A stretch of 62,383 nt of DNA, from positions 1-62,383 of IMG/VR virus record IMGVR_UViG_3300030102_004440. The stretch is one strand, 5' to 3'. Below are positions 1-7,220 of the stretch, one piece after another. Positions within the stretch are counted from its first letter, which is position 1. The number at the start of each line of letters is the position of its first letter. The translations under genes and the position numbers were made by a program. Under the pieces are notes generated by a model, which was not told the origin of the DNA, ran no database searches, and worked only from the letters and a program-made list of their open reading frames with translations. Source of the DNA: a virus.

Positions 1-1
1 A

Positions 2-286
2 GAGGCATACTTGCAGAGCGACGAGTACAAGGAGAAAGTAGCAAGGGAGAAGCAATTGCAGGAAGAGGAAGAGGAGCGGAAAGCCGAAGAAGAGCGAGAA
101 AAAAGACGGGCATGGAGAGAAAGCCCTGAGGGTCAACGAGCGATAGCGGCGAGAGAGGAGAGACAGAGGGCACTCAGAGAGGCTGAAGAGGAAAAGCAAC
201 GCAAGAGAGCAGAGGAAAGAGGCACAGTCGGGGTCAGGAAACCCAGCAGGAGAAAGTTTCGCACGGTAAGAGGCGGGCGACGATGA
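2..286 (+). CDS. Partial highly charged coiled-coil protein (3' end)
   Basis: The reading frame is open to the left edge, so the start lies outside the window; 94 codons are visible. Nearly all residues are Glu, Arg, Lys, Ala and Gln (runs such as EEEEERKAEEE), predicting one long charged helix or coiled coil, followed by a basic tail rich in Arg, Lys and Gly. The basic end could bind nucleic acid or acidic protein surfaces. No family is recognised. It ends just before the only sizeable intergenic region, so it may close the preceding operon. An internal TTG at 11 is a possible start, but the frame continues upstream of it. Confidence 0.6.
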   Translation, partial: EAYLQSDEYKEKVAREKQLQEEEEERKAEEEREKRRAWRESPEGQRAIAAREERQRALREAEEEKQRKRAEERGTVGVRKPSRRKFRTVRGGRR

Positions 287-458
287 ACCCCTTCGACTTG
301 ATTCCGATTATTCTTAATAAACATCTATACATATAAATAAATATAACTATATGTATAGACAATACATTAGAATCTTTAGACATTACAGGTCGGCTTTCTG
401 GTCACAACCCTTATGATGGCACCCTATGTGCCAGATACGAGGTCAGAGGTGATTGATA
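287..458 (+). promoter_or_regulatory. AT-rich intergenic region, likely promoter/operator of the structural operon
   Basis: This is the only gene-free stretch of more than about 60 bases outside very short leaders. The part from 301 to 360 is strikingly AT-rich against a roughly 53% GC background, with TATA-like stretches around 311-345. It holds a perfect 12-bp inverted repeat (324-335 against 348-359). A ribosome site GAGGTGA at 446-452 sits 6 nt before the ATG at 459. No comparable region follows for the next 58 kb, so this is the best candidate for the main promoter. That role is inferred. Confidence 0.55.
324..359. repeat. 12-bp perfect inverted repeat with 12-nt loop
   Basis: TCTATACATATA at 324-335 is the exact reverse complement of TATATGTATAGA at 348-359. 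The arms are AT-rich and no T-run follows, so an intrinsic terminator is less likely than an operator or a promoter-overlapping binding site. A dimeric regulator would suit it; the AbrB-like protein at 2093 is one possible local candidate, without direct evidence. Confidence 0.6.
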
Positions 459-1055
459 ATGAACGAAGGCTCACAAGATATGAAGATGACAGGGCTAATA
501 CTAGCCCAATCTGCGCTAGTCGGAGTGGCTGTTGGTGTCTACGACGCTGGCATTTGGCTACCGAACGGCTCCTCTGGAGACTCTTGGGTAAATGGAATGA
601 CATACTCCATGGGGGCATTGGCTGTACAGACAATAGCGTATTACTTCTTCAAGATGTTCTTCGAGCAGCAGATGCAAGAGAGAGTGCGAATGGCTGAGAT
701 GCAGAACCAAAGAACGAGAACGATAAGGGAGCAGCAACTTGGATTCGACCAGAGGAGAATGGATTTGGAGATGAGGTTGCAAGAGGCCCAGTTGGAGAAC
801 GAACTCCGATGGATGGCTGAGAATCCAGACAAGGTGTCCCCTTCATTCAATGGTGGTAGTTTCTCAGGTCTAGCGACTGACTACCATAGCAACTTCAACC
901 CCGGCATACCATCTCATCAGGCAACAGAGGCTCAACCCTTGGAACTTGGATTGAACAAGATGGCTGACAACCTGCTGAAAGAAGAAGATGACATCCCTAG
1001 GAAGAAGGATGGGTCGCCAGACTTAAGGTACAAGGCCAAGCGTGGCGGTAATTGA
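459..1055 (+). CDS. Membrane protein with C-terminal coiled coil
   Basis: 198 residues, family not recognised. Two hydrophobic segments are visible, about residues 10-28 and 43-63 (the latter YSMGALAVQTIAYYFFKMFF). A strongly charged helical stretch follows (about 66-130, rich in Gln, Arg and Glu) and then a polar tail. The likely topology is a hairpin in the membrane with the coiled coil on one side. The ATG at 459 is chosen over an in-frame TTG at 453 because GAGGTGA at 446-452 is spaced correctly only for 459. It is the first gene after the promoter-like region and is followed by another membrane protein and a GTPase, suggesting a membrane-associated complex. Confidence 0.7.
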   Translation: MNEGSQDMKMTGLILAQSALVGVAVGVYDAGIWLPNGSSGDSWVNGMTYSMGALAVQTIAYYFFKMFFEQQMQERVRMAEMQNQRTRTIREQQLGFDQRRMDLEMRLQEAQLENELRWMAENPDKVSPSFNGGSFSGLATDYHSNFNPGIPSHQATEAQPLELGLNKMADNLLKEEDDIPRKKDGSPDLRYKAKRGGN

Positions 1056-1354
1056 TGCCACTACCCGGACTGTTCGGAATACCCGGAGTGAAGGGACCTC
1101 GGATATTCAGAAGCGTCGGTGATGACTCCGTAGAGGAGACTCTCAGAGCCATGCATATGGCGAATACTGTCGATAATACCTATGAATGGGGTATTGGATG
1201 GGTTAGAACTCTAATTTTCACAGCGGTAGGAATGCTCGGAGTCTCAGCCGCGGAGTTCTACTGGAGCGATATCAGCCTCTGGGAGTTAACTGTGAACTGG
1301 GGGCTCGAGCAAGTCCAGAGTTTTGCGAATTGGTTAGTCGGTCTAGTGTCTTGA
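1055..1354 (+). CDS. Small membrane protein
   Basis: 99 residues, no recognised family. A Gly/Pro-rich N terminus (PLPGLFGIPGVKGP) leads to a hydrophobic segment around residues 50-70 (TLIFTAVGMLGVSAAEFYW). An amphipathic Trp-rich C-terminal helix follows (about 75-98). The ATG at 1055 overlaps the upstream stop by one base (TGATG), implying translational coupling. The downstream GTPase gene has a strong GAGGTGA at 1352-1358 that overlaps this gene's stop. Membrane location is predicted from hydrophobicity only. Confidence 0.65.
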   Translation: MPLPGLFGIPGVKGPRIFRSVGDDSVEETLRAMHMANTVDNTYEWGIGWVRTLIFTAVGMLGVSAAEFYWSDISLWELTVNWGLEQVQSFANWLVGLVS

Positions 1355-1365
1355 GGTGATAGCCC

Positions 1366-2082
1366 ATGGCGGCGATGGCAGGAAGTGCATTAGTCGGCGC
1401 GGCGCTCTGGGGCCAGCAGATATACAACAACTGGAAATCCAGACGTGTCGGTATCTACGGGGCATCGATGGTCGGCAAGACCACTCTCGACAGGTACATG
1501 ACCACTCCCGGTGAGATGGAAGAGATACCCGTCGAGGAGAGAACCAATCACTTCAAACTACTAACTAGGTATGTCCTACCGAAACCGACTCGCAAGAGAC
1601 TTCGCTGGCAGGGCGAGAGGAGAGTCGTGCACTCCTCTGACATAGGTGGCGAGGATAGGTTCTGGAATCTCTGGGTGGACGACATGGTGGCAAGACAGTG
1701 TGAGTTCATCGTCTTCATGTTCGATGACCGGGCCTTCAAGGGTGGTGATGATGCTCTCCAGCAGGTTGCTGGATTCAAGTATCTAGTTGATGCGATACTC
1801 TATCGCAACTACAGGTACAGGACCCTCAAGAGCAGGTTGAAGGGGAAGAAGTATGCACCGAAGCAACTACTCCTAGTCGCTAACAAGGCTGACAGGTTCT
1901 TCGATGACAAGGCAGCGGTGCTCTGGCAACAGGGTAGAATAGGTGAGCACAAAATTTTCGACCCGTTCAGGGATGACCTGATTCGTTTGCAGAAGGCAGG
2001 AGTACCTACCAGACGTGCTTTCATGGCTACTAGAATAGGCTGGAACGTAGAACAGACGTTATTTGAGATGATGACATACTGA
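1366..2082 (+). CDS. Arf/SR-beta-like small GTPase with N-terminal membrane segment
   Basis: 238 residues. The signature G motifs are present: P-loop G32-ASMVG-K38-T39 (GxxxxGKT), G3 D92-I-G-G95 within DIGGEDRFWNLW, G4 N173-K-A-D176 (NKxD), and a G5-like ATR at about 221-223. The DxGGx...LW form of G3 resembles Arf, Sar and SRP-receptor-beta GTPases. A hydrophobic N terminus (MAAMAGSALVGAALWG) could anchor it, as in SR-beta. It likely binds and hydrolyses GTP at a membrane. The gene follows two membrane-protein genes and starts 7 nt after a strong GAGGTGA, suggesting one functional unit. Small GTPases are not standard tailed-virus components, so the role is unknown. It could regulate assembly at the membrane or mimic host targeting. 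The GTPase call is confident; the role is not. Confidence 0.82.
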   Translation: MAAMAGSALVGAALWGQQIYNNWKSRRVGIYGASMVGKTTLDRYMTTPGEMEEIPVEERTNHFKLLTRYVLPKPTRKRLRWQGERRVVHSSDIGGEDRFWNLWVDDMVARQCEFIVFMFDDRAFKGGDDALQQVAGFKYLVDAILYRNYRYRTLKSRLKGKKYAPKQLLLVANKADRFFDDKAAVLWQQGRIGEHKIFDPFRDDLIRLQKAGVPTRRAFMATRIGWNVEQTLFEMMTY

Positions 2083-2092
2083 AAGTGACCTC

Positions 2093-2314
2093 ATGAGTGA
2101 CCTTTTTGGTGTGTGCCCTACTCGGAGTAGCATGGGCAGGAGTGTCACAAGGACTTCCCTTACGTCTACAGGAACCGGTTCCCTACGTACAACTGTTCCT
2201 TCTTGGATAGTAAAACAGTTCGATTTATCCACTGGTGACAAAATAGAGTGGGAATTGAGAGTTGAAGGAGAAACCATGATAATTCGAGTATGTCCGGAGG
2301 GCAAGGGGGAGTAA
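2093..2314 (+). CDS. AbrB/SpoVT-type swapped-hairpin DNA-binding protein
   Basis: 73 residues. The core from about residue 18 matches the AbrB fold pattern: a turn with SLRTTVPSWIVKQFDL, then STGDKIEWEL and a final beta strand EGETMIIRVCP. This mirrors the family's T-x-P...L-x-x-GDK-x-x-W pattern. Such proteins dimerise and bind AT-rich DNA as regulators or antitoxins. It could bind the AT-rich inverted repeat 1.8 kb upstream, which is inference. No toxin gene is adjacent. The first 17 residues are polar and Ser/Thr-rich; an internal ATG at about 2132 could be the real start. Confidence 0.75.
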   Translation: MSDLFGVCPTRSSMGRSVTRTSLTSTGTGSLRTTVPSWIVKQFDLSTGDKIEWELRVEGETMIIRVCPEGKGE

Positions 2315-2320
2315 GCGGTG

Positions 2321-3325
2321 ATGAACAACTTAAATCCATTTTACGTAAACAATCAACAGAGTATCGGACAGATGAACGAGGCTGCTTTGATGGCCATGGC
2401 CCAGCAAGGTAATCCACAGTTCACCCATGCTGCGCTACTGGAACAACAGGCTGCACAGCAGCAAATGCAGAGAGTAGCCATGGAGAAGAACATCGAAGTA
2501 CCGAAAGTCAACTTCTACCCCTCTAGGCATGCTGACCCGAGAAAAGCCAGAAGGCAGGACATCAAGCAGGCTTACAAACTACTGAGACCGACAAAGAGGT
2601 CCATTCTCGACCCGAGAAGATTGTTTTTCTGGAGCAACTATCGATACAACAAGGATACGGGAACATGTTGCATAGACGGTTGCAACGTGAAAGAACTGAT
2701 ACAGTACGACAATCTGTATGCGAGAATCTGTGACGAGGAAACAGGCAAGTCTCTCTGGGAATTGTACTGGCAGAATCCAATCACAGGAGAACCAGAGGCA
2801 TTCGTAGCAAGAGAAGGCGTGACAAGTGGTAGAAAAATGAGAGCAACATACTGTCCTGAGCACTTACATCTCTTCCATCTTCTCAGAAAGTGGGAGGAGC
2901 AAGAAGAAGCAGAGGCCGAGATGAAACCCAGTCGCTTCAGAGACAAGATGCGAAAGGGAGTCAGCCTAGTCTCAGTACCAGTAGCGACACTGGCAGGCAC
3001 AGAAACTGGACCACAGCACCCATTAGTGGATAAGTATGAGCCCTTCTTCGCTGAGATTATGGCAGATTCCAGAAAGAGCAAGGGCATAACAGTCCAGTTC
3101 TATGCCAATCCTGAAACTGAGGAGAATGACCTCACAGTCATCACTTTCGACAACAGGATGTTCCAGAAGGAACTACTCGATATGAAGACTCCAACACAGG
3201 CTTTCCAAGAGGTTCTGATGCAACAGGCAGCCCAAATGCAACAACAACCCCCACCAACCCTAGTTAACCAACAGACTCAAGTGGCTACCCCCACTCCCAA
3301 CCAAACAGCGGAGGGTGCGCAGTAG
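2321..3325 (+). CDS. Unknown protein with Cys/His zinc-site candidate and Gln-rich ends
   Basis: 334 residues, unrecognised. Gln/Asn/Met-rich tails flank a folded middle (about 60-280). The middle contains CCIDGC near residue 107 and YCPEHLHLFH near 184, a plausible split zinc site. A helical charged stretch (KWEEQEEAEAEMK) and a beta-rich segment (GITVQFYANPETEENDLTVITFDN) follow. The C terminus is Gln/Pro/Thr-rich low complexity. The ATG at 2321 is preferred over the GTG at 2318 because GGGGGA at about 2304-2310 lies 10 nt upstream. It directly abuts the next gene, which has a similar Gln/Met/Gly-rich composition, suggesting partners. Confidence 0.6.
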   Translation: MNNLNPFYVNNQQSIGQMNEAALMAMAQQGNPQFTHAALLEQQAAQQQMQRVAMEKNIEVPKVNFYPSRHADPRKARRQDIKQAYKLLRPTKRSILDPRRLFFWSNYRYNKDTGTCCIDGCNVKELIQYDNLYARICDEETGKSLWELYWQNPITGEPEAFVAREGVTSGRKMRATYCPEHLHLFHLLRKWEEQEEAEAEMKPSRFRDKMRKGVSLVSVPVATLAGTETGPQHPLVDKYEPFFAEIMADSRKSKGITVQFYANPETEENDLTVITFDNRMFQKELLDMKTPTQAFQEVLMQQAAQMQQQPPPTLVNQQTQVATPTPNQTAEGAQ

Positions 3326-4000
3326 ATGATGGGCTATGGTGGACAGCAACCAGCAACTGGTGGTAATTCCCTCAATTTATCAATGACTGGTGCACCGATG
3401 GGCATGGGTGCTGGTATGGGTAATTCTATGATGAACTCTGGATACTCAGCACCAGCAAACAACTGGTATGCCCAACAACAGCAACCCAGTCTAATGTCAT
3501 CGTTCCTAGGCAGCGCTGCTGGTATGGACCCGCAGTACGCACAGAATGGCATGATGCCACCCAGCGAGACTGAGATTCTGGTCACCATGCTCAACACACA
3601 GTTGCCAGTGGAGAGATTCGTTCAGAGCAACACCTTCAATCTGGTCCTAGACATTCTCGGGCAGATGATGACCTTCTCGCTCCTGAATGTCTTGAAAGAG
3701 GCATCCTTCAACTTCGATGACGAACTAGGTGTCTTCAAACTAGACCCGACATCACTACCAGCCCAACTCCAGACCATGAGTCCTGAGAACATAATGGCTC
3801 AGATGAGCGGTCTACAGAATGACGTCAACGCTTCAGTCAGCAACGCTGACACACTAAGAATGCAAACCATGCAGAGAGCCGAGTCGAGCATGTTGCAAGG
3901 GGCACTTCAAACCGCTATGGCTGACCCCGGCATAATGACCGGTGCAGCAGAAGCAGGTGGCTCCTTCATGAGAAACCTAATGTTCGGAGGTAGGGCATAA
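3326..4000 (+). CDS. Unknown Gly/Met/Gln-rich protein
   Basis: 224 residues, no family recognised. The first about 85 residues are low complexity (Gly, Met, Asn, Gln, Ser; for example APMGMGAGMGNSMMNSG). A predicted helical core follows, about 88-190 (ETEILVTMLNTQLPVERF, then DILGQMMTFSLLNVLKEA). The C terminus is again Gly-rich. It abuts the previous stop with no gap and overlaps the next start by one base. The composition suits an assembly or scaffold-like protein, but this is only suggestive. Confidence 0.55.
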   Translation: MMGYGGQQPATGGNSLNLSMTGAPMGMGAGMGNSMMNSGYSAPANNWYAQQQQPSLMSSFLGSAAGMDPQYAQNGMMPPSETEILVTMLNTQLPVERFVQSNTFNLVLDILGQMMTFSLLNVLKEASFNFDDELGVFKLDPTSLPAQLQTMSPENIMAQMSGLQNDVNASVSNADTLRMQTMQRAESSMLQGALQTAMADPGIMTGAAEAGGSFMRNLMFGGRA

Positions 4001-4251
4001 TGATGAATGGCGGTGCACTACCAATACCAAAGCAATTCGCAGACATGTCAATGCAGATGCTCGCTCCCAAGAGGAGCGTCATCGTCGATATGGTGATGGT
4101 CCAACTCATCAGCGCCATAGTAATATTCGTTGGTATACTCCTGTTCAAGGCAAACGAAATCAACCAATCTGAGATGACCATGATGGTAGTGGGAGTGTTT
4201 CTCTCTCTTTTTCTCTTGACGTCAGTATACCATAGGATTACGCGGTTCTAA
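4000..4251 (+). CDS. Small two-span membrane protein
   Basis: 83 residues. Two hydrophobic helices are clear: about 28-48 (VDMVMVQLISAIVIFVGILLF) and about 57-76 (MTMMVVGVFLSLFLLTSVY). A short polar loop with Asn, Glu and Gln separates them. This hairpin would sit in a membrane. It could be a holin-like or membrane-docking protein: size and two spans are compatible with a holin, but no endolysin is nearby and many phage membrane proteins look alike. GGAGG lies about 10 nt before the ATG, inside the upstream gene. Confidence 0.65.
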   Translation: MMNGGALPIPKQFADMSMQMLAPKRSVIVDMVMVQLISAIVIFVGILLFKANEINQSEMTMMVVGVFLSLFLLTSVYHRITRF

Positions 4252-4254
4252 TTA

Positions 4255-4270
4255 GGCAATGTTAATTGCC
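4255..4270. repeat. 6-bp hairpin spanning a start codon
   Basis: GGCAAT (4255-4260) pairs perfectly with ATTGCC (4265-4270) across a 4-nt loop. The ATG at 4259 lies within the left arm and loop. It could restrain translation of the zinc-HTH gene, or imply that a later start is used. Short hairpins of this size also occur by chance. Confidence 0.35.
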
Positions 4271-4978
4271 GCCTCCCTATACGGCACCATCGTGGTTGAG
4301 CGCAAGCCAGTCGTAAAACGGTCGTGTCCTTTCTGTACAAGCGAGCAGAGAGATGAGTTAGAGGAATCTCTAAAGAACGGCGAAACGACGTGTATGAGGG
4401 TCGATAAGGAGATGGGTTGGAGAGCCAACACAGCAGACCGGCACTTCAGGAATCACATGGGTCAGTACCATATGGCGGCTAACCCATCGTGTGTCCTGTG
4501 CACCCACACCAATCGTGCATCGTTCGAGCACAGATTCTTCTCAAATGGAGCAGAGTCGGAGTTAATCGCAGAGGAACTAGGCATCAAAGAGGAATCGGTC
4601 CATCATCACATGAAGTTTCACTTTCAGCCCCTAGTGCAGAAATCAGCAGCGACTGAAGTGGCAATCACAGTTGGGCAGGAAGCGAACGTCATGAGAAGCA
4701 ATCTCGAGAGGTTGAACTCGAAGTTCGATGAACTCATGAGCGAGTCCTCTGTACATGAAGAGGGCTTCATCAGAAACGCAGTCTCACTACACAAGGAAGT
4801 GAGGGAATCACTGAAGGACCTAGTCAGATTACAAACCACATGGGGTACCACCAGTGAGGGTGCTCAGGTCAATAACACAATTAACATCCTTAAAGTGGAA
4901 CTAGCAAAGGAGAGTCCGGAGAGTTGGAAGAGAATCAAAGCACAGTTGCAGGAGCAAGTGGAGGGTATGGAGCAATGA
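4259..4978 (+). CDS. Tandem zinc-finger/HTH protein, candidate DNA-recognition (small terminase-like) subunit
   Basis: 239 residues with an internal duplication. Unit 1 has C23-x2-C26 and H62-x3-H66; unit 2 has C78-x2-C81 and H117-x3-H121. The 36-residue spacing between the second Cys and the first His is identical in both units. Both share CxxCT...R...NG...E(M/L)G with a helix-turn-helix-like pattern between metal ligands (for example IAEELGIKEESVHHHM). A helical C terminus (about 140-239) could oligomerise. This suits a sequence-specific DNA binder. No classical small terminase is evident elsewhere, so it is one candidate for that role, by inference. The start is uncertain: the ATG at 4259 has no clear ribosome site and sits in a hairpin. 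Confidence 0.65.
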   Translation: MLIAASLYGTIVVERKPVVKRSCPFCTSEQRDELEESLKNGETTCMRVDKEMGWRANTADRHFRNHMGQYHMAANPSCVLCTHTNRASFEHRFFSNGAESELIAEELGIKEESVHHHMKFHFQPLVQKSAATEVAITVGQEANVMRSNLERLNSKFDELMSESSVHEEGFIRNAVSLHKEVRESLKDLVRLQTTWGTTSEGAQVNNTINILKVELAKESPESWKRIKAQLQEQVEGMEQ

Positions 4979-5376
4979 TGGTCAGAACTGTAGACCTCAT
5001 GCAGGTCTCCCATCCGGGTTTCCGTTTACTTCAAACCGATAACATCGACGTGCATGATGAACTTCCCCTTTTCATGGAATACTGCGTCATAGTGTGCAAG
5101 AGATTCAAGTTCTATGCCAATAGAAACCACAAGCATGTCACTATGATGTGCCTCACTGATGTTCTTGCTGCACTTGACAAGATGTCTGAGACGGACGAGC
5201 CGAGTGAGATACTCCCTCTCAGGCAAGAAATCAAGGAGTCAGCGACTAAGTTCAGAGACCTGTGCGAGGACATGGCTAGTTGCATAGTGAACGAGTCAGT
5301 CGCTGCTGACTTCTACATAAGATTAGGACACAAGACCTTCGATTACTGCTTGGAATACGCTGGAGTTGATGATTGA
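4975..5376 (+). CDS. Unknown small helical protein
   Basis: 133 residues, family unknown. The ATG at 4975 overlaps the upstream stop (ATGA) and GGAGGG lies about 10 nt before it; an upstream in-frame GTG at 4924 lies wholly inside the previous gene and is less likely. The sequence is acidic and mostly helical (for example LTDVLAALDKMSETDE, ILPLRQEIKESATKFRDLC), with four Cys but no tidy zinc pattern. It overlaps the next gene by one base. Confidence 0.6.
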   Translation: MMVRTVDLMQVSHPGFRLLQTDNIDVHDELPLFMEYCVIVCKRFKFYANRNHKHVTMMCLTDVLAALDKMSETDEPSEILPLRQEIKESATKFRDLCEDMASCIVNESVAADFYIRLGHKTFDYCLEYAGVDD

Positions 5377-7220
5377 TGCCATCGGGAACAGGCGGCATGG
5401 GCACTGGTAGCGATACCAGAATCTACAATCCACGAAGCGAATCCTCGCACATGTACGTCAATAACAACGAAGAGGACCGCCACGGTGCTCAGGATGGCAA
5501 GGACAAAGACGACAAGATGGACAAGAAGAGGGAGAAGGACAGAGCCCGAAAGCGCCTCATGAGCAAAATCAAGCACATCAAGGTCAGAGCAAGCGACCTA
5601 GAAGGCTTTAGGGATGAAGAGGAGGAAGGCGAGGATGATGCTGACAAGAGAGACCAAGAGCGAGAGATATCCGCACAGACTGGGCCACCCGGCAATCTAG
5701 GTTTCCTAACTAGTCTAGCAAACCAAGCCAAGGGTCCCGGTGCCGCTGGTGGAGAGATGTTCGCCATGGGAGAGCCGATGGAAGAGGCTTGGTCTGATAT
5801 TCTCAAAGTAGCCCCAAGAAGAAGCGGTGGAGGAAAAAGCAGCAGAGCGCCTCCTAGAACAATGAGATTCGGCAAGGTCAGGCAGCAGAGACCAGCACCA
5901 AAGCCACGGAACATCAGTGCTCCTACGGAGCAACAGCAAGCAAAACCAGTACCATTCAACCCCAATGACCTACCGGTAGCCCCGGAAGAGCCAGTCATCG
6001 GTGACCCGACCATGCCGTATGGAAAGCCGATGATACCCGGAGACGCTAGGATGGACATGAATCCAAACATGCCACCTCAACAACCCAACAGGAAAGAAGT
6101 ATCTGATGAGCAACGTGAGAGGCTCATGCGTCAGATACGCGAGATGGAGCAGAACATACATCCCACGATGGACAGGCCCGGCTCAATCGACATACCGCCG
6201 GAAGAGCGAGACAAGTATCTGACTATGCAGGGCTACTATCCCGAAGTCAGAACCGGAGAACCCATGCTCGACGCTTGGTCTGAGATACTCAAATCGAAGA
6301 AGTCCAAGAAGAACGAAAGGAAGGCGAAGAAGGAGCAGAGGAAGAAGTGGAGGCCATCCACTGGAATGTTCAAGAAGCCACCCGGAGGATTCGACATATC
6401 AGGCGCTACCAACAGGAGAGCCAAGGCGAGAATGAGGGGAATCAAGGGTGGCAAGAGGACTGGACTCGGAAGAGCGCACCTGTCAGTGGAGATGGGACAC
6501 CGCACAGTAGGCAGGAACAAGCAGCCCACCTCCAAGGACGTAGGGAGATACAGGCAGTACCTAGGTCAGCAGGAGGCTCAGAGGAGGCTCGGCAACATCA
6601 GGTCGCCGACATCGATACCTCAGAGGTTCGGAGCACGGTCATTCAGGGCAGGTGCAACTGGAGGAGGCGCTCTCAGGCAACTGCCCGGACAAGCGGCACT
6701 CGCTAGGAGACCAGCGATAAGGAGACCCACTCGCCCTAGGATGATACCAGCGAGGGGAGTCAGGAGACCCGTCATGCCTAGAGCACCCTCAATGCCAGTG
6801 ACCCCATCACCCCAATACAGGTCGGGGTACTCCAATCAGAGCATGGTGAGCGGGGCACAGTACGCTCCCAGCAGAATGCCATCCGCATCCATGCAAGGTG
6901 GCCCATCCATGGTCATGACCAGCGAACTGGGCGAGGGCAGCGACTTGCAGAAGAGAGGCATGTCGTACTACGACACGTCCGAACTGAGACAACTAATCAA
7001 CGAAGCGCGCCAAGCGCTCAAGAGGAAGGAAAGCAAGAAGAAGGGAATGGGCAGCAAGGACACTGGCGGCGCAGGTAGCAACCTACCGAGACACAACAAC
7101 GCCCCAACCAAGGAGACCACCAATCCGACGGGGGCAACAGAGGATGCCAATAACGACCCTAGGACTTTCGGCGTGAATCCCCTTGACCACTTGACAGGCA
7201 AGGGAGGCAGGACACCTTGA
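5376..7220 (+). CDS. Large disordered basic protein with duplicated GEPMxxAWSxILK motif
   Basis: 614 residues, unrecognised. The N terminus is highly charged (Asp/Lys/Glu/Arg). The body is rich in Pro, Arg, Gly and Gln with little predicted fold. The short motif GEPMEEAWSDILK (132-144) recurs as GEPMLDAWSEILK (294-306), each followed by a basic patch, suggesting two copies of a docking peptide. From about 305 the protein becomes very basic (KSKKSKKNERKAKKEQRKK, then many Arg/Gly/Pro), which suits DNA or RNA binding. It may be an internal head or scaffold-type protein. The ATG at 5376 overlaps the upstream stop; TTG at 5373 is less likely. Confidence 0.55.
   Translation: MPSGTGGMGTGSDTRIYNPRSESSHMYVNNNEEDRHGAQDGKDKDDKMDKKREKDRARKRLMSKIKHIKVRASDLEGFRDEEEEGEDDADKRDQEREISAQTGPPGNLGFLTSLANQAKGPGAAGGEMFAMGEPMEEAWSDILKVAPRRSGGGKSSRAPPRTMRFGKVRQQRPAPKPRNISAPTEQQQAKPVPFNPNDLPVAPEEPVIGDPTMPYGKPMIPGDARMDMNPNMPPQQPNRKEVSDEQRERLMRQIREMEQNIHPTMDRPGSIDIPPEERDKYLTMQGYYPEVRTGEPMLDAWSEILKSKKSKKNERKAKKEQRKKWRPSTGMFKKPPGGFDISGATNRRAKARMRGIKGGKRTGLGRAHLSVEMGHRTVGRNKQPTSKDVGRYRQYLGQQEAQRRLGNIRSPTSIPQRFGARSFRAGATGGGALRQLPGQAALARRPAIRRPTRPRMIPARGVRRPVMPRAPSMPVTPSPQYRSGYSNQSMVSGAQYAPSRMPSASMQGGPSMVMTSELGEGSDLQKRGMSYYDTSELRQLINEARQALKRKESKKKGMGSKDTGGAGSNLPRHNNAPTKETTNPTGATEDANNDPRTFGVNPLDHLTGKGGRTP

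Noticed and set aside
413-697. Open frame overlapping the start of the first membrane-protein gene
   Set aside because: It has no ribosome site at its start and overlaps a gene with a well-placed GAGGTGA and clear membrane segments in another frame.
4000-4251. Holin assignment for the two-span membrane protein
   Set aside because: Size and topology fit, but no endolysin or lysis cassette is nearby and similar small membrane proteins have other roles; left as unknown.
6347-6706. 119-codon + strand frame within the disordered basic protein
   Set aside because: It lies wholly inside the 614-residue gene in another frame. It is Arg/Gln-rich by composition and lacks a ribosome site.
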